Source: ECT2AJA-044 sp965262845 | GTDB taxonomy: Bacteria; Bacteroidota; Bacteroidia; Flavobacteriales; ECT2AJA-044 | NCBI GenBank assembly: GCA_965262845.1 | Contig: CBDHFX010000002.1 | Coordinates: 1,116,001 to 1,180,000, forward strand | Direction: 5' to 3' | DNA length: 64,000 bases | Part shown: piece by piece, positions 16,807-25,093 of the stretch | How positions within the stretch are numbered: position 1 is the stretch's first letter | Layout of the letters: every line of letters begins with the position of its first letter | The notes under the pieces: model-generated | The model's database searches: none | Told to the model about the DNA's origin: nothing | Seen by the model: only the letters and a program-made list of their open reading frames with translations | Position numbers and translations under genes: made by a program

Positions 16807-18672
16807 TTATCGGATCAGGGTTACCGTTCCTTGTTCTTCATACAAATTTCCTACGGAATCGGACAAAACAGCCTGGTAAACATACACCCCTCCGGGCTGT
16901 TGGACTCCTTTCCAGGATCCGTCCCACCCCACATTGATATCTGAGGTTCGGAAAACCTCATTCCCGTACTGATTAAAAATGATGAAATCATCCAGGTTTA
17001 CATATTCACCGTAAACGTAAAGCACATCGTTGTTGCCGTCTTCGTTTGGTGTGAAGCTATTCGGAATAAAGATATCAGGGACTTCGAATACCTCCACTAA
17101 CGGACTGAGCGTAAAGGTGGCGGTACATCCGTCATCCGTTGTTACCGTCAAAGTTACCGTATACGAACCGAAAGCTCCGTATTCATGCGTGGCATTTTCC
17201 GTGGTGGCGTTTGTGCCATCACCAAAATCCCAATTCCAACCTGTTACATTCGGGCTGCTGTTCGCTTCAAATAAATACGTATTCACCGTTGCACCCGGAT
17301 AGGCACTGTCCTGCATTGTCGCAGTCGGACTCGCAGTGGGGACGTCGTACACCGAGATGGTCGTGGTCAGTATGGCACTGTCACATTCGGGATAAATGTA
17401 GTTATAGACGATGAAGTTAATGGTCATATCCGCAGTCGGCAAAAAAGTAAAGGTGTTTTGGTTATAGATCTGGCCATTCAGCGATACACGGTGGATATCA
17501 TTGATCAGGCCGCTGATCACAACAGTCACTTCATCACCCCTGCATACTCCATAGGACGGTGGCACCGACACGTTAAGTGGTCCGCAATCTGCTGTAAAAC
17601 AAATTTTGTCACTACTTGCTTTCCCGGGAGGGCAATTATTTATGCCGTCCAAAGCACGGACACGAAGTGTTTGAGCTGTACTCTGGGATAATCCGGTAAC
17701 GATATGACTTGTGGGAGGGCTGTTGGCAGGGATCCAGGTGGCTCCCCCATCCAGACTAACTTCATATCCAGTGGCTCCCGTAACAGGCCACCAGGCAAAA
17801 GTGATCGCATACGGCCCTACCTGTGCACAAGTGACGTTGACTGGTGAGGGCAATTGCTGAATAACCGTTACATCCACTGGTACACGCGGAACATCCTGAC
17901 ATACAATATTCCGAAGCTCTATATCGGCATAAACGGTCAGCGACGCCTGCGGCGTGAACGTTACACTTGAGCCAATACCGATCAAATTACCTCCGACCGA
18001 GTCCGTCCACCACTGAACGTCGAATCCGGGCACATTGCTTGTGCCAGTCAGGGTTACAGGCTGATCAAAACAAGTGGTGAAAGAGGTCGGGGCAATGGTC
18101 GGAGTGATTGATCCATCTACATTGATTACGACGACCTCCGCACGAACGGGATTAATACAATTCCCAATGGCCCCCTGGGCAAAATAGCTTGTAGTGCCGG
18201 ATGGAACCGAAGGCAAAACATAGGTGTTTCCGGATGCGAGCAGGTTTCCGGCTGTTGCCGCATCATACCAGGTGACCTGCCCTATATTCAGCTTGAGTGT
18301 CGCATCCAGGGCAACTATATCTCCGGAGCACGCATAAACGGTATCCTGAGTAGCTTCAATAGTAGGTACATTGGCAACACTCGTGGCTACGGAGGTCCTT
18401 AAACTAGGCACCCCGTTCAATTCCGCCTGAACGTAAAAAATCGTTCCGGCCGACAAGGGAGCTGTAGTATAGGTGGCTCCTGTGCCCAGAAGGGTTCCGG
18501 CTGTAGGAGCATCCCACCATGAAAAGGTGACCCCGGCTTGCGAACTGGTAGCCGTAAGTGTGGCACTGGTGCCGGAACAAACCGTTTGCGATTGTGAAGT
18601 TGGAGGCAGTGTTTGTCCCTGAACCGCAAGAGCAAGGCAGACTGCCAAAGATCCGAATAGAGTTCTTCTCAT
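16807..18672 (-). CDS. Secreted Ig/PKD-repeat protein with T9SS type-B (CHU_C) sorting domain
   Basis: 621 residues. Signal peptide MRRTLFGSLAVCLALAVQG, then three or more Ig-like repeats built around VCSGTSATLTATSS, TWYDAATAGNLLASG and VQWWTDSVGG. An FN3-like domain lies at about 270-355 and a PKD domain at about 450-525 (NWDFGDGTNATTENATHEY). The gliding-motility-associated C-terminal domain follows from about 533 (IPNSFTPNEDGNNDVL, then GWDGSWKG and QPGGVYVYQ). It should cross the outer membrane by T9SS and stay at the surface or be released. First gene of a three-gene minus-strand set with PorP/SprF and OmpA, with its own promoter at 18699-18727. Confidence 0.9.
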   Translation of the reverse strand: MRRTLFGSLAVCLALAVQGQTLPPTSQSQTVCSGTSATLTATSSQAGVTFSWWDAPTAGTLLGTGATYTTAPLSAGTIFYVQAELNGVPSLRTSVATSVANVPTIEATQDTVYACSGDIVALDATLKLNIGQVTWYDAATAGNLLASGNTYVLPSVPSGTTSYFAQGAIGNCINPVRAEVVVINVDGSITPTIAPTSFTTCFDQPVTLTGTSNVPGFDVQWWTDSVGGNLIGIGSSVTFTPQASLTVYADIELRNIVCQDVPRVPVDVTVIQQLPSPVNVTCAQVGPYAITFAWWPVTGATGYEVSLDGGATWIPANSPPTSHIVTGLSQSTAQTLRVRALDGINNCPPGKASSDKICFTADCGPLNVSVPPSYGVCRGDEVTVVISGLINDIHRVSLNGQIYNQNTFTFLPTADMTINFIVYNYIYPECDSAILTTTISVYDVPTASPTATMQDSAYPGATVNTYLFEANSSPNVTGWNWDFGDGTNATTENATHEYGAFGSYTVTLTVTTDDGCTATFTLSPLVEVFEVPDIFIPNSFTPNEDGNNDVLYVYGEYVNLDDFIIFNQYGNEVFRTSDINVGWDGSWKGVQQPGGVYVYQAVLSDSVGNLYEEQGTVTLIR

Positions 18673-18698
18673 ATCCTCTCAAATTAGAAAATGGCCTA

Positions 18699-18727
18699 CA
18701 AATATAGAATTCTTTCTCTAATCCAAA
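18699..18727 (-). promoter_or_regulatory. Bacteroidota promoter for the T9SS type-B triad
   Basis: On the minus strand, TTTG (complement of 18724-18727) is followed after 17 bases by TATATTTG (complement of 18699-18706), matching TTTG-N19-TAnnTTTG with slightly short spacing. The -7 box sits 26 bases upstream of the ATG of the 621-residue protein. The remaining gap to 18935 shows no gene. Confidence 0.6.
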
Positions 18728-18935
18728 AAAAAACAGAAGCCAACCTTCTTAAAGCAAGACAAGCTCCTATCCCCGGGCACACCATAACCATTAGCTACCA
18801 GGTACCTGTTGAGATAACTTCAAATCATACCATTGCTGTTTCTCAATCCTATGGGTAGTGGATCCCTGCAACATTCTGATCAGGAGCAAATGAACTGTTT
18901 TTAACAAAGTTTTCACATCAATTATAAACAATTGT

Positions 18936-19496
18936 TCATAACCATGATCCGGCCAGCCCTTTGAGCTGCTCGTGCTCCATCATGAATGAGTAGTCCATTT
19001 TCCAGATCAGTTTGGCCAGCTTATATGGCTCAATCTCTCCGGTCAGCCGGGCAAGCATAAAAAAATTGGATTGCTCCACCAAGGCAATGACCTCCGAAAG
19101 CTGATCCGATTGGCCCCGCTGAACCTTCAGGCTCACAGCCATGCTTCCGTCATTCATTACAAAAATATCCTCGTACCGATCAGGGGCCAAACAGGTGTGC
19201 AGTTTTTTCAGGTACTTTTCATACAGATCCGGTGTTTCAACGGATCTATTGTATTGGAGCACGACCAGGTTATTCAGTTTGTCCATAGCTTCGATACTTT
19301 CCTTGTCCACTTTCGCATTTTCCCGGATCTGAAGAATATCAACCGGAATAATAAAGCTGGCAAACCCATCCTGATGCTCGTGATCCACGATATAACGCTG
19401 GACGCTGGGTGCCTTGCTGCACGAAACGAAAGCCATAGCTGCGAATACAGCTACAGCCAGGATGTTGTTGATATTTACGGTGCTGTTAATCTTCAT
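18936..19496 (-). CDS. DUF4252 lipoprotein
   Basis: 186 residues from ATG 19494-19496, preceded by GGAGCGG. A longer frame start lies inside the upstream gene and lacks a signal sequence. The N-terminus is a lipoprotein signal with lipobox FVSC, so the mature protein should be lipid-anchored. The body matches the DUF4252 pattern: FASFIIPVDILQI, a KLNNLVVLQY strand, a KYLKKLHTCL helix, and the terminal LTGEIEPYKLAKLIWKM element also found in its neighbour. The start overlaps the stop of the upstream DUF4252 gene by 11 bases, so the pair is coupled. Function unknown. Confidence 0.82.
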   Translation of the reverse strand: MKINSTVNINNILAVAVFAAMAFVSCSKAPSVQRYIVDHEHQDGFASFIIPVDILQIRENAKVDKESIEAMDKLNNLVVLQYNRSVETPDLYEKYLKKLHTCLAPDRYEDIFVMNDGSMAVSLKVQRGQSDQLSEVIALVEQSNFFMLARLTGEIEPYKLAKLIWKMDYSFMMEHEQLKGLAGSWL

Positions 19497-20034
19497 CGCG
19501 TTCCGCTCCTTTGATCCCAAGCAGATCCTCCCCGAGACCATAGATGTCCATCTTGCTCAATATGCGTACGAGCTGATTTAAATCAATGTCACCCGTAAGG
19601 GAAAGGACAATGCCAATGGGCTCGTCATTTACGAGCATGAGGAATTCGCTCACTATTTTGCCTTCCTCCCGGACCAGCATTTTAATGATCTGGTCACTTT
19701 CCCTAGCAACCAGCAACTCCCGATACTGACTGATCGGCAAGGTACGCATGGCATCTTTGTACAATTCCCGGGCACGATCCGAATCCGCAGAGTCTGATTC
19801 CGCGATCAGGACCTTCACACGCTCAATGGAAGATGCCATACCGATGAACTCCTTCACTTCCTCATCTACATCCAAATCTGCAAAAAGCTGGAACATATGC
19901 CGGGTGATATGAATACTCCTGTACCCGTCCTTTCCCGAATATTGGTCAAACAATTCGTCCGGGGCGATTTGTCCGTATACCGTCGGGGCCAGGAATAACG
20001 CTACCGCCAGGATCATTACTTTTTTCATTTTCAT
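19486..20034 (-). CDS. DUF4252 secreted protein
   Basis: 182 residues, signal peptide MKMKKVMILAVALFLAPTVYG (a second Met at residue 3 could also start). The body is mostly acidic and helical and ends with LSLTGDIDLNQLVRILSKMDIYG, the DUF4252 signature shared with the downstream lipoprotein. Such pairs are common in Flavobacteriales, often next to an ECF sigma factor; none is present here. Function unknown. It reads away from elbB, and the 212-base gap between them shows no strong promoter box. Confidence 0.82.
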   Translation of the reverse strand: MKMKKVMILAVALFLAPTVYGQIAPDELFDQYSGKDGYRSIHITRHMFQLFADLDVDEEVKEFIGMASSIERVKVLIAESDSADSDRARELYKDAMRTLPISQYRELLVARESDQIIKMLVREEGKIVSEFLMLVNDEPIGIVLSLTGDIDLNQLVRILSKMDIYGLGEDLLGIKGAERDED

Positions 20035-20246
20035 TACATGTTTTAGTGATATTTGACTTTGCTATTGGGGCAAGCATACATTTTTCGCCAGTCGGGCCGT
20101 TCCTTTCCCAGTATTTTCCGGGCCTGCAGCAAGCCTATCAAAACGTTTAGCAGGCCGATCCATTAAAATCCATATTCAAATTTTGGGCAAACTAATCAAA
20201 ATCTCATTATCTTTATCTTCACGCTAACGAACATTAACATTATGTT

Positions 20247-20938
20247 ATGAAAATAGGTGTCCTTTTGTCTGGAAGCGGTGTATACGATGGTTCCGAGATC
20301 CATGAGTCCGTATTTACCTTATTGTCTATTGATGAACGCGGCGGCACATACGTACTCTTTGCTCCCGACAAGGATCAGCTGCATGTGATCAACCACCTTT
20401 CGGGCAGTGAAATGAACGATCGCGCAATGTGCTCATTGAAGCAGCACGTATTGCCCGCGGAGCTATTTCCGATATCGCCGATGTTAAAATGAGTGATTTG
20501 GACGCACTTGCAATCCCGGGCGGATTCGGGGCGGCAAAGAACCTGAATACCTGGGCAGTAAACGGCCCCGACTCCGATATTGATCCCCATGTCCGGCGCA
20601 TTATCTGCGAAGCCGTGGAGCAACAAAAACCCATCGCGGCACTGTGCATGGGGCCAACTGTCGTAGCCAAAGCCCTGCAGGGAACAAACCGAAAAGCGAC
20701 CTTAACGGTCGGATCAACCAGCGCCTCGTCTCCATACGATATTCAGGATATTTCGAATGCACTCGAACAGGTCGGCGCCGAACCCGTCATGAAAACGGTC
20801 CACCAGATCGCTGTGGATAACGACCTAAAACTAGTGACGGCCCCCTGCTACATGATGGACGCCCGCGTCTCCGAGATCCGCCTGAATGTTGATCAGGCCA
20901 TCGGAAAATTGTTCGAATTCCTCGAAAGGAGCAATTAA
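20247..20938 (+). pseudogene. elbB: Isoprenoid biosynthesis glyoxalase ElbB, frameshifted
   Basis: The DJ-1/PfpI-type ElbB protein is encoded in two frames. Frame one runs from ATG 20247: GVLLSGSGVYDGSEIHESVF and INHLSGSEMNDR are clear ElbB. From about 20423 the homology continues in another frame as NVLIEAARIARG, DALAIPGGFGAAKNL, ALCMGPTVVAKAL and TAPCYMMDARV up to TAA 20938. The shift lies within GATCGCGCAATG (20418-20429), by loss of one base or gain of two. Joined, the product would be about 230 residues, near the normal length, with the nucleophile cysteine in ALCMGP retained. It may be a recent mutation or a sequence error; everything else is intact. Upstream of gltX. Confidence 0.85.
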
Positions 20939-20983
20939 GCGGGAACGAAGTTCTCATTCATCGTTAACAGAAGTGAAAAATGA

Positions 20984-21045
20984 GTACTTTTGGATTCAGA
21001 AAACTCCTCCACATACATTTTTTGGAATACTACCGCCAAAAGTAC
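20984..21045. promoter_or_regulatory. Inverted repeat with TAnnTTTG box in the gltX leader
   Basis: GTACTTTTGG at 20984-20993 and CCAAAAGTAC at 21036-21045 form a perfect 10-bp inverted repeat around 42 bases, ending 8 bases before the gltX ATG. Each arm contains TACTTTTG, a match to TAnnTTTG, one per strand. It could be the gltX promoter, an operator, or an mRNA stem that hides the start region. Confidence 0.4.
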
Positions 21046-21053
21046 GGTAATTA

Positions 21054-22595
21054 ATGGAAAGTCAGTTAGTTCGCGTTCGTTTTGCACCGAGCCCAACCGG
21101 CCCCCTCCATATAGGAGGAGTACGTACGGCATTATACAACTACCTTTTTGCCCGTCAGCAAGGAGGGACCTTCATCCTCCGGCTCGAAGACACTGACCAG
21201 ACCCGCTTTGTTCCGGAAGCAGAGGACTATATCGTGGAGTCCCTGAAATGGAGCGGCATCGAAATAGACGAAGGAGTATCGGCTGGCGGGCCAAAAGGCC
21301 CTTACCGCCAGTCTGAACGCAAGGCGATATACCGTCCATACGCCGACCAGTTAGTGGAGTCGGGACATGCCTACTATGCTTTTGATACACCGGAAGAGCT
21401 CAATGCCATGCGGGAACGTATGAAAACAGCCGGAGTTCCAAGTCCGCAATACAACCACATTACGCGGGAATACATGCAAAACTCGCTTACCTTGCCGCAC
21501 AGCCGGGTAAAGGAACTTATCGAAAACGGGATCCCCTACGTGATCCGCATTAAAATGCCGCGAAACAAAGAGGTGAAATTCAAAGATATCATCCGCGGAT
21601 GGGTAAGCGTGAATACCAATAACCTTGATGATAAGGTACTGTTCAAGTCGGATGGCATGCCAACCTACCACCTTGCCAATGTCGTGGACGATCACTTAAT
21701 GGAAGTGTCTCATGTGATCCGCGGTGAAGAATGGCTTCCCTCAGTGCCCCTGCATGTGCTGCTCTATCGATACCTCGGATGGGATATGCCGCTCTTCGCT
21801 CACCTGCCACTTATCCTCAAACCCGACGGAAACGGAAAATTGAGCAAGCGTGACGGGGATCGGCTCGGATTCCCGGTATTCCCGCTGCAGTGGGATCCGG
21901 CTGAAGGCGCATCGGGCTCGGGATACCGGGAGGAAGGCTACTTCCCCGAAGCTTTCGTTAATATGCTGGCTTTCCTCGGGTGGAACCCGGGAACCAACGA
22001 AGAGATCTTTAGTCTGAAAGAGTTGATCAAACGCTTTTCGCCTGACCGTGTAAACAAGGCCGGGGCCCGGTTTGATCCGGACAAGGCCCGCTGGTTCAAT
22101 CAGCAATACCTCCGGGCCTGCAGTGACGAAAAGCTGGGTCAGTTACTTTTTCAGGAAGCAAAAAAGGGGGACTACGATGTCACGGCAGCATACTGCGCCA
22201 GGGTTGCTTCCGTTATGAAAGAACGGGCCACCTTTGTGCGCGATATGCTTGAGGATGGGCGCTATTTCTTCGAACGCCCATCTTATAACCCCGATGAGAA
22301 GCAGTATGGAAAGATCATGGACACCATCAGAAACCGGGTGTTGAGTGACCCCGGCTTTGAAAAAGAGCTGGAGAACCTGCCAAATCCCAAAAACCTGGTA
22401 GCTCCTCCCGGTAATCTCAGGTTAGCTATTCGTTATGCCTTAACCGGAAGATATACAGGGCCGGCACTGTCCAGCATTCTGGAGATCCTGCCCGATGAGG
22501 AAAAGCTGAAACGGCTCAAGTCTGGCAGTAAACACATGATACAGTACCTGTCATCCAAAGGGAAAATAATGAAAAAAACGGGAATTACATCCTAA
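21054..22595 (+). CDS. gltX: Glutamate-tRNA ligase
   Basis: 513 residues, class I synthetase. The HIGH-type motif is PSPTGPLHIGGVRTALYN and the KMSKS-type motif reads GKLSKRDGDR near residue 265. RLEDTDQTR and GEEWLPSVPLHVLLY are further family segments. It attaches glutamate to tRNA-Glu. The length is normal for Bacteroidota. The ATG at 21054 gives MESQLVRVRFAPSPTG, with the active-site loop at the usual distance. The leader carries a 10-bp inverted repeat. folB follows 33 bases downstream and may be co-transcribed. Confidence 0.96.
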   Translation: MESQLVRVRFAPSPTGPLHIGGVRTALYNYLFARQQGGTFILRLEDTDQTRFVPEAEDYIVESLKWSGIEIDEGVSAGGPKGPYRQSERKAIYRPYADQLVESGHAYYAFDTPEELNAMRERMKTAGVPSPQYNHITREYMQNSLTLPHSRVKELIENGIPYVIRIKMPRNKEVKFKDIIRGWVSVNTNNLDDKVLFKSDGMPTYHLANVVDDHLMEVSHVIRGEEWLPSVPLHVLLYRYLGWDMPLFAHLPLILKPDGNGKLSKRDGDRLGFPVFPLQWDPAEGASGSGYREEGYFPEAFVNMLAFLGWNPGTNEEIFSLKELIKRFSPDRVNKAGARFDPDKARWFNQQYLRACSDEKLGQLLFQEAKKGDYDVTAAYCARVASVMKERATFVRDMLEDGRYFFERPSYNPDEKQYGKIMDTIRNRVLSDPGFEKELENLPNPKNLVAPPGNLRLAIRYALTGRYTGPALSSILEILPDEEKLKRLKSGSKHMIQYLSSKGKIMKKTGITS

Positions 22596-22628
22596 ACCGA
22601 ATTATATCTGCCACCAAAAACTTAACTG

Positions 22629-22997
22629 ATGGGCATCATTGACGTCAATAACATCCAGTTATATGCCTACCATGGCTGCACAGGCGAGGAGGCCAGGGTC
22701 GGCACCAATTATCGGGTTGATGTGCGCGTACATGCGGATCTGGATCGCGCCACCCGGAGCGATGACCTCAAACACACGGTTGATTACGTCGCGATCAACC
22801 GGATCGTGAAAGAAGAAATGGCTATTCGCTCCAGGCTCATTGAAGTGGTGGCCCAGCGGATCATGGATGAGCTCCTCCGCCAGCTGCCCCACATCAATAA
22901 GGTTGAGGTAACGGTGCATAAAATAGCGCCCCCACTCATGGATAATGTGGAAAGCGTGGCCGTAACGCTAAGCAATGTTCAAAAAAAGCTACCTTAG
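22629..22997 (+). CDS. folB: Dihydroneopterin aldolase
   Basis: 122 residues, the usual size. The family motif QLYAYHGCTGEEARVG is present near the N-terminus, followed by NYRVDVRVHADL, LKHTVDYVAINRIVKEEM and VTVHKIAPPLMDNVESV, which supply the active-site tyrosine, lysine and glutamate environment. FolB cleaves dihydroneopterin to 6-hydroxymethyl-dihydropterin and glycolaldehyde in folate synthesis. It lies between gltX (33 bases) and the secreted protease (4 bases from folB stop to the protease ATG), so the three probably form one transcript. Confidence 0.93.
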   Translation: MGIIDVNNIQLYAYHGCTGEEARVGTNYRVDVRVHADLDRATRSDDLKHTVDYVAINRIVKEEMAIRSRLIEVVAQRIMDELLRQLPHINKVEVTVHKIAPPLMDNVESVAVTLSNVQKKLP

Positions 22998-23001
22998 TCG
23001 T

Positions 23002-24636
23002 ATGAAAGCAACGCTTCTCCTTCTCCTCACTGCATTTCCAGGCCTCCTCATCGCTCAGATCGAACGTGAGCGGCCACCCCGCAGCCAGGAACTTGCCTTC
23101 AGGCTTTCCACACCCGTGACAATCATTGATTCCCTCAACCCTATGGCCCTGCGGGCCGATGCACAACTCCACGATGCACAGGACGGTCGCTATCGTATCG
23201 GGAAGGAAGTCGCCTTCAAAGCGGATCCCACGACGGCTGGGCGCTGGTTCCGGGCATCGAACGGTGACCGCTTTTGGACCTTGCGGGTGAAGGCCAGCAA
23301 CGCACAGGCAGTTTCCCTGCTCTTTGATCAACTCATCCTGCCGCGAGGCAGTGAACTATATGCCTATTCGGCAAATGAACACGTTCAGAGAGGAGCCTTT
23401 ACGGAACGGAATAATCAGACCGATGGCTGGATCATTGCGCCCATCCGGGGCGATGAGGTGGTGCTTGAGTATTGGGCACCAGCGAGGGTTCAGGAACAAC
23501 CCGTGATCGAACTGAGTGGGATCGCCTACCATTTCCGTGGTTTTGAGCCAATGTCCCAACGGGGCTACGGTGATGCCGGATCGTGCCAGATCAATGTGAA
23601 TTGCCAGGAAGGCGACGATTACACAGACCCCAGAAATGCCGTGGTTCGGATCATCCTAAAGGACGGATCCTTCTTTGTACTTTGTACGGGAACGCTCGTA
23701 AATACGACGAGGGCAGGCTGCGACCCCTACATACTGCTGGCCGATCACTGCGCTGGAAACGCATCCGTGGCCGATTTTGCCCAGTGGACCTTCTATTTCA
23801 ACTATCAGGCCCCGACCTGTGCAGATCCGGGAAGTGATGCTGGTCTTGACGGACAAACGATGGTAGGTTGTTCGGAATTGGCCAGCACCGGCGTAAGGGA
23901 CCTATCGAGCGGCAGCGATTTTCTGCTGGTCGAATTGGATTTGTTCGTCCCTCCGGGCTACGAAGCATATTATGCCGGCTGGACCCGTACCGGGGCATCA
24001 AACGGCGGCGTCTGCATTCATCATCCATCCGGCGATCTCAAGAAGATCAGCACCTTTTCAGGGACTCCTCAAAGCACTTCCTGGGCCGGCCCCCCATCAC
24101 CAGACACTCACTGGTCTACCAGCTGGATTTCCACCGCGAATGGGCATGGCACTACGGAGGGCGGCTCTTCCGGTGCACCCCTGATGTCAATGCAAGGATT
24201 GGTTTACGGGATGCTTTCGGGTGGATTTAGCTCGTGCAACATCCTGGCCGGAGCTGATTTATACGGGAAATTCTCCACCGCCTGGGACAGCGATGGCAAC
24301 ACCGCCAACCGCCAACTGGCCCCCTGGCTTGATCCGATCAGCCTAAACCCCATGACCATCCCAGGTACTTATCCGCCCTGCAAACAGTTCGGCCTGTCTG
24401 AACACATCACCACCTGGCGATTCTATCCGAATCCGGCCGTAGGCCACGTCACCCTGGAACTCCCGCCTACTGTGGAAAGCGTGCGCATTGCCGATATCCT
24501 CGGACGCAATGTCTGGAGCACTTCCAGCCCTGCCTCATGGCAGAATGTATCACTTGAGGGCTGGCCAGGCGGAATGTACTTTGTTCAGGTGCTCGTGGAC
24601 GGGCAAATATCGAGCCGAATGCTTATTGTGCAGTGA
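23002..24636 (+). CDS. Secreted trypsin-like (S1) endopeptidase with T9SS type-A sorting domain
   Basis: 544 residues from ATG 23002; the frame opens nine codons earlier inside folB, but MKATLLLLLTAFPGLLIAQ is the signal peptide. The N-terminal propeptide extends to about residue 175. The protease domain shows the catalytic histidine in LLADHCAGNAS, the aspartate in DFLLVELD and the serine in EGGSSGAPLM, with GTGTLVNTT before the histidine. Cysteine-rich segments (CQINVNCQEGDDYTD) recall lysyl endopeptidases of Bacteroidota. The C-terminal T9SS type-A domain starts at FYPNPAVGHVTLELP and ends RMLIVQ. It should be exported, cleaved from its propeptide and used to degrade extracellular protein. 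Cleavage preference cannot be read with certainty. Confidence 0.9.
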   Translation: MKATLLLLLTAFPGLLIAQIERERPPRSQELAFRLSTPVTIIDSLNPMALRADAQLHDAQDGRYRIGKEVAFKADPTTAGRWFRASNGDRFWTLRVKASNAQAVSLLFDQLILPRGSELYAYSANEHVQRGAFTERNNQTDGWIIAPIRGDEVVLEYWAPARVQEQPVIELSGIAYHFRGFEPMSQRGYGDAGSCQINVNCQEGDDYTDPRNAVVRIILKDGSFFVLCTGTLVNTTRAGCDPYILLADHCAGNASVADFAQWTFYFNYQAPTCADPGSDAGLDGQTMVGCSELASTGVRDLSSGSDFLLVELDLFVPPGYEAYYAGWTRTGASNGGVCIHHPSGDLKKISTFSGTPQSTSWAGPPSPDTHWSTSWISTANGHGTTEGGSSGAPLMSMQGLVYGMLSGGFSSCNILAGADLYGKFSTAWDSDGNTANRQLAPWLDPISLNPMTIPGTYPPCKQFGLSEHITTWRFYPNPAVGHVTLELPPTVESVRIADILGRNVWSTSSPASWQNVSLEGWPGGMYFVQVLVDGQISSRMLIVQ

Positions 24637-24706
24637 GGCACGTAAAAAAGCACCTCTCCAGGTATATACTGCTCCGGGGAATTATCGTATTTTTGCTTCC
24701 CTTAAC

Positions 24707-24777
24707 GGTCCTGTGGCCGAGTGGTCAGGCAGAGGTCTGCAAAACCTCGTACACCGGTTCGAATCCGGTCGGGACCT
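24707..24777 (+). tRNA. tRNA-Cys (GCA)
   Basis: Complete cloverleaf of 71 bases. Acceptor GGTCCTG pairs with CGGGACC with one T-G wobble. The D arm is GCCGAGTGGTCAGGC, the anticodon stem GAGGT/ACCTC encloses the loop CTGCAAA (anticodon GCA), and the T arm is CCGGTTCGAATCCGG. The discriminator base is T, as in tRNA-Cys. No CCA is encoded. Confidence 0.96.
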
Positions 24778-24923
24778 CAGAAAAGTAATGTAGCGCCCTT
24801 GATAACGTGTTAAGTACTGGCGATAGGCTTATTTGCTCACAGGGCCTTCACAGCGGGTCTTCGGGGGTATAGTCCCCCCAACTTCAATCTTTAGGGGAAT
24901 AAAAACGTAAGCTAAGGGATGTC

Positions 24924-25029
24924 GCGCACCCGTCCGGATCTTCTAAACCAGCTCATCCCAGCCATGGCACCTGCCCGTGTGAGAGAGGCCGCTGTTTTCC
25001 AGAGCGCGGTTTAAACCTAAATGGGTGCG
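24924..25029. ncRNA. Candidate structured RNA between tRNA-Cys and ruvB
   Basis: The 316-base gap 24778-25093 has no plausible gene. Within it, two nested perfect stems can form: CGCACCC 24925-24931 with GGGTGCG 25023-25029, and TAAACC 24944-24949 with GGTTTA 25008-25013, enclosing smaller hairpins such as GCCATGGC at 24961-24968. A separate GGGGG/CCCCC hairpin lies near 24867-24886. Nested stems this long suggest a structured RNA or a leader of ruvB, but no known family is recognised and chance pairing is possible. Confidence 0.28.
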
Positions 25030-25093
25030 ATTGCCCGAAGTCTTTTTTCCCCACGCCTCGTTGCGAATGTAATTTTGCATTACCTTAGACAAC

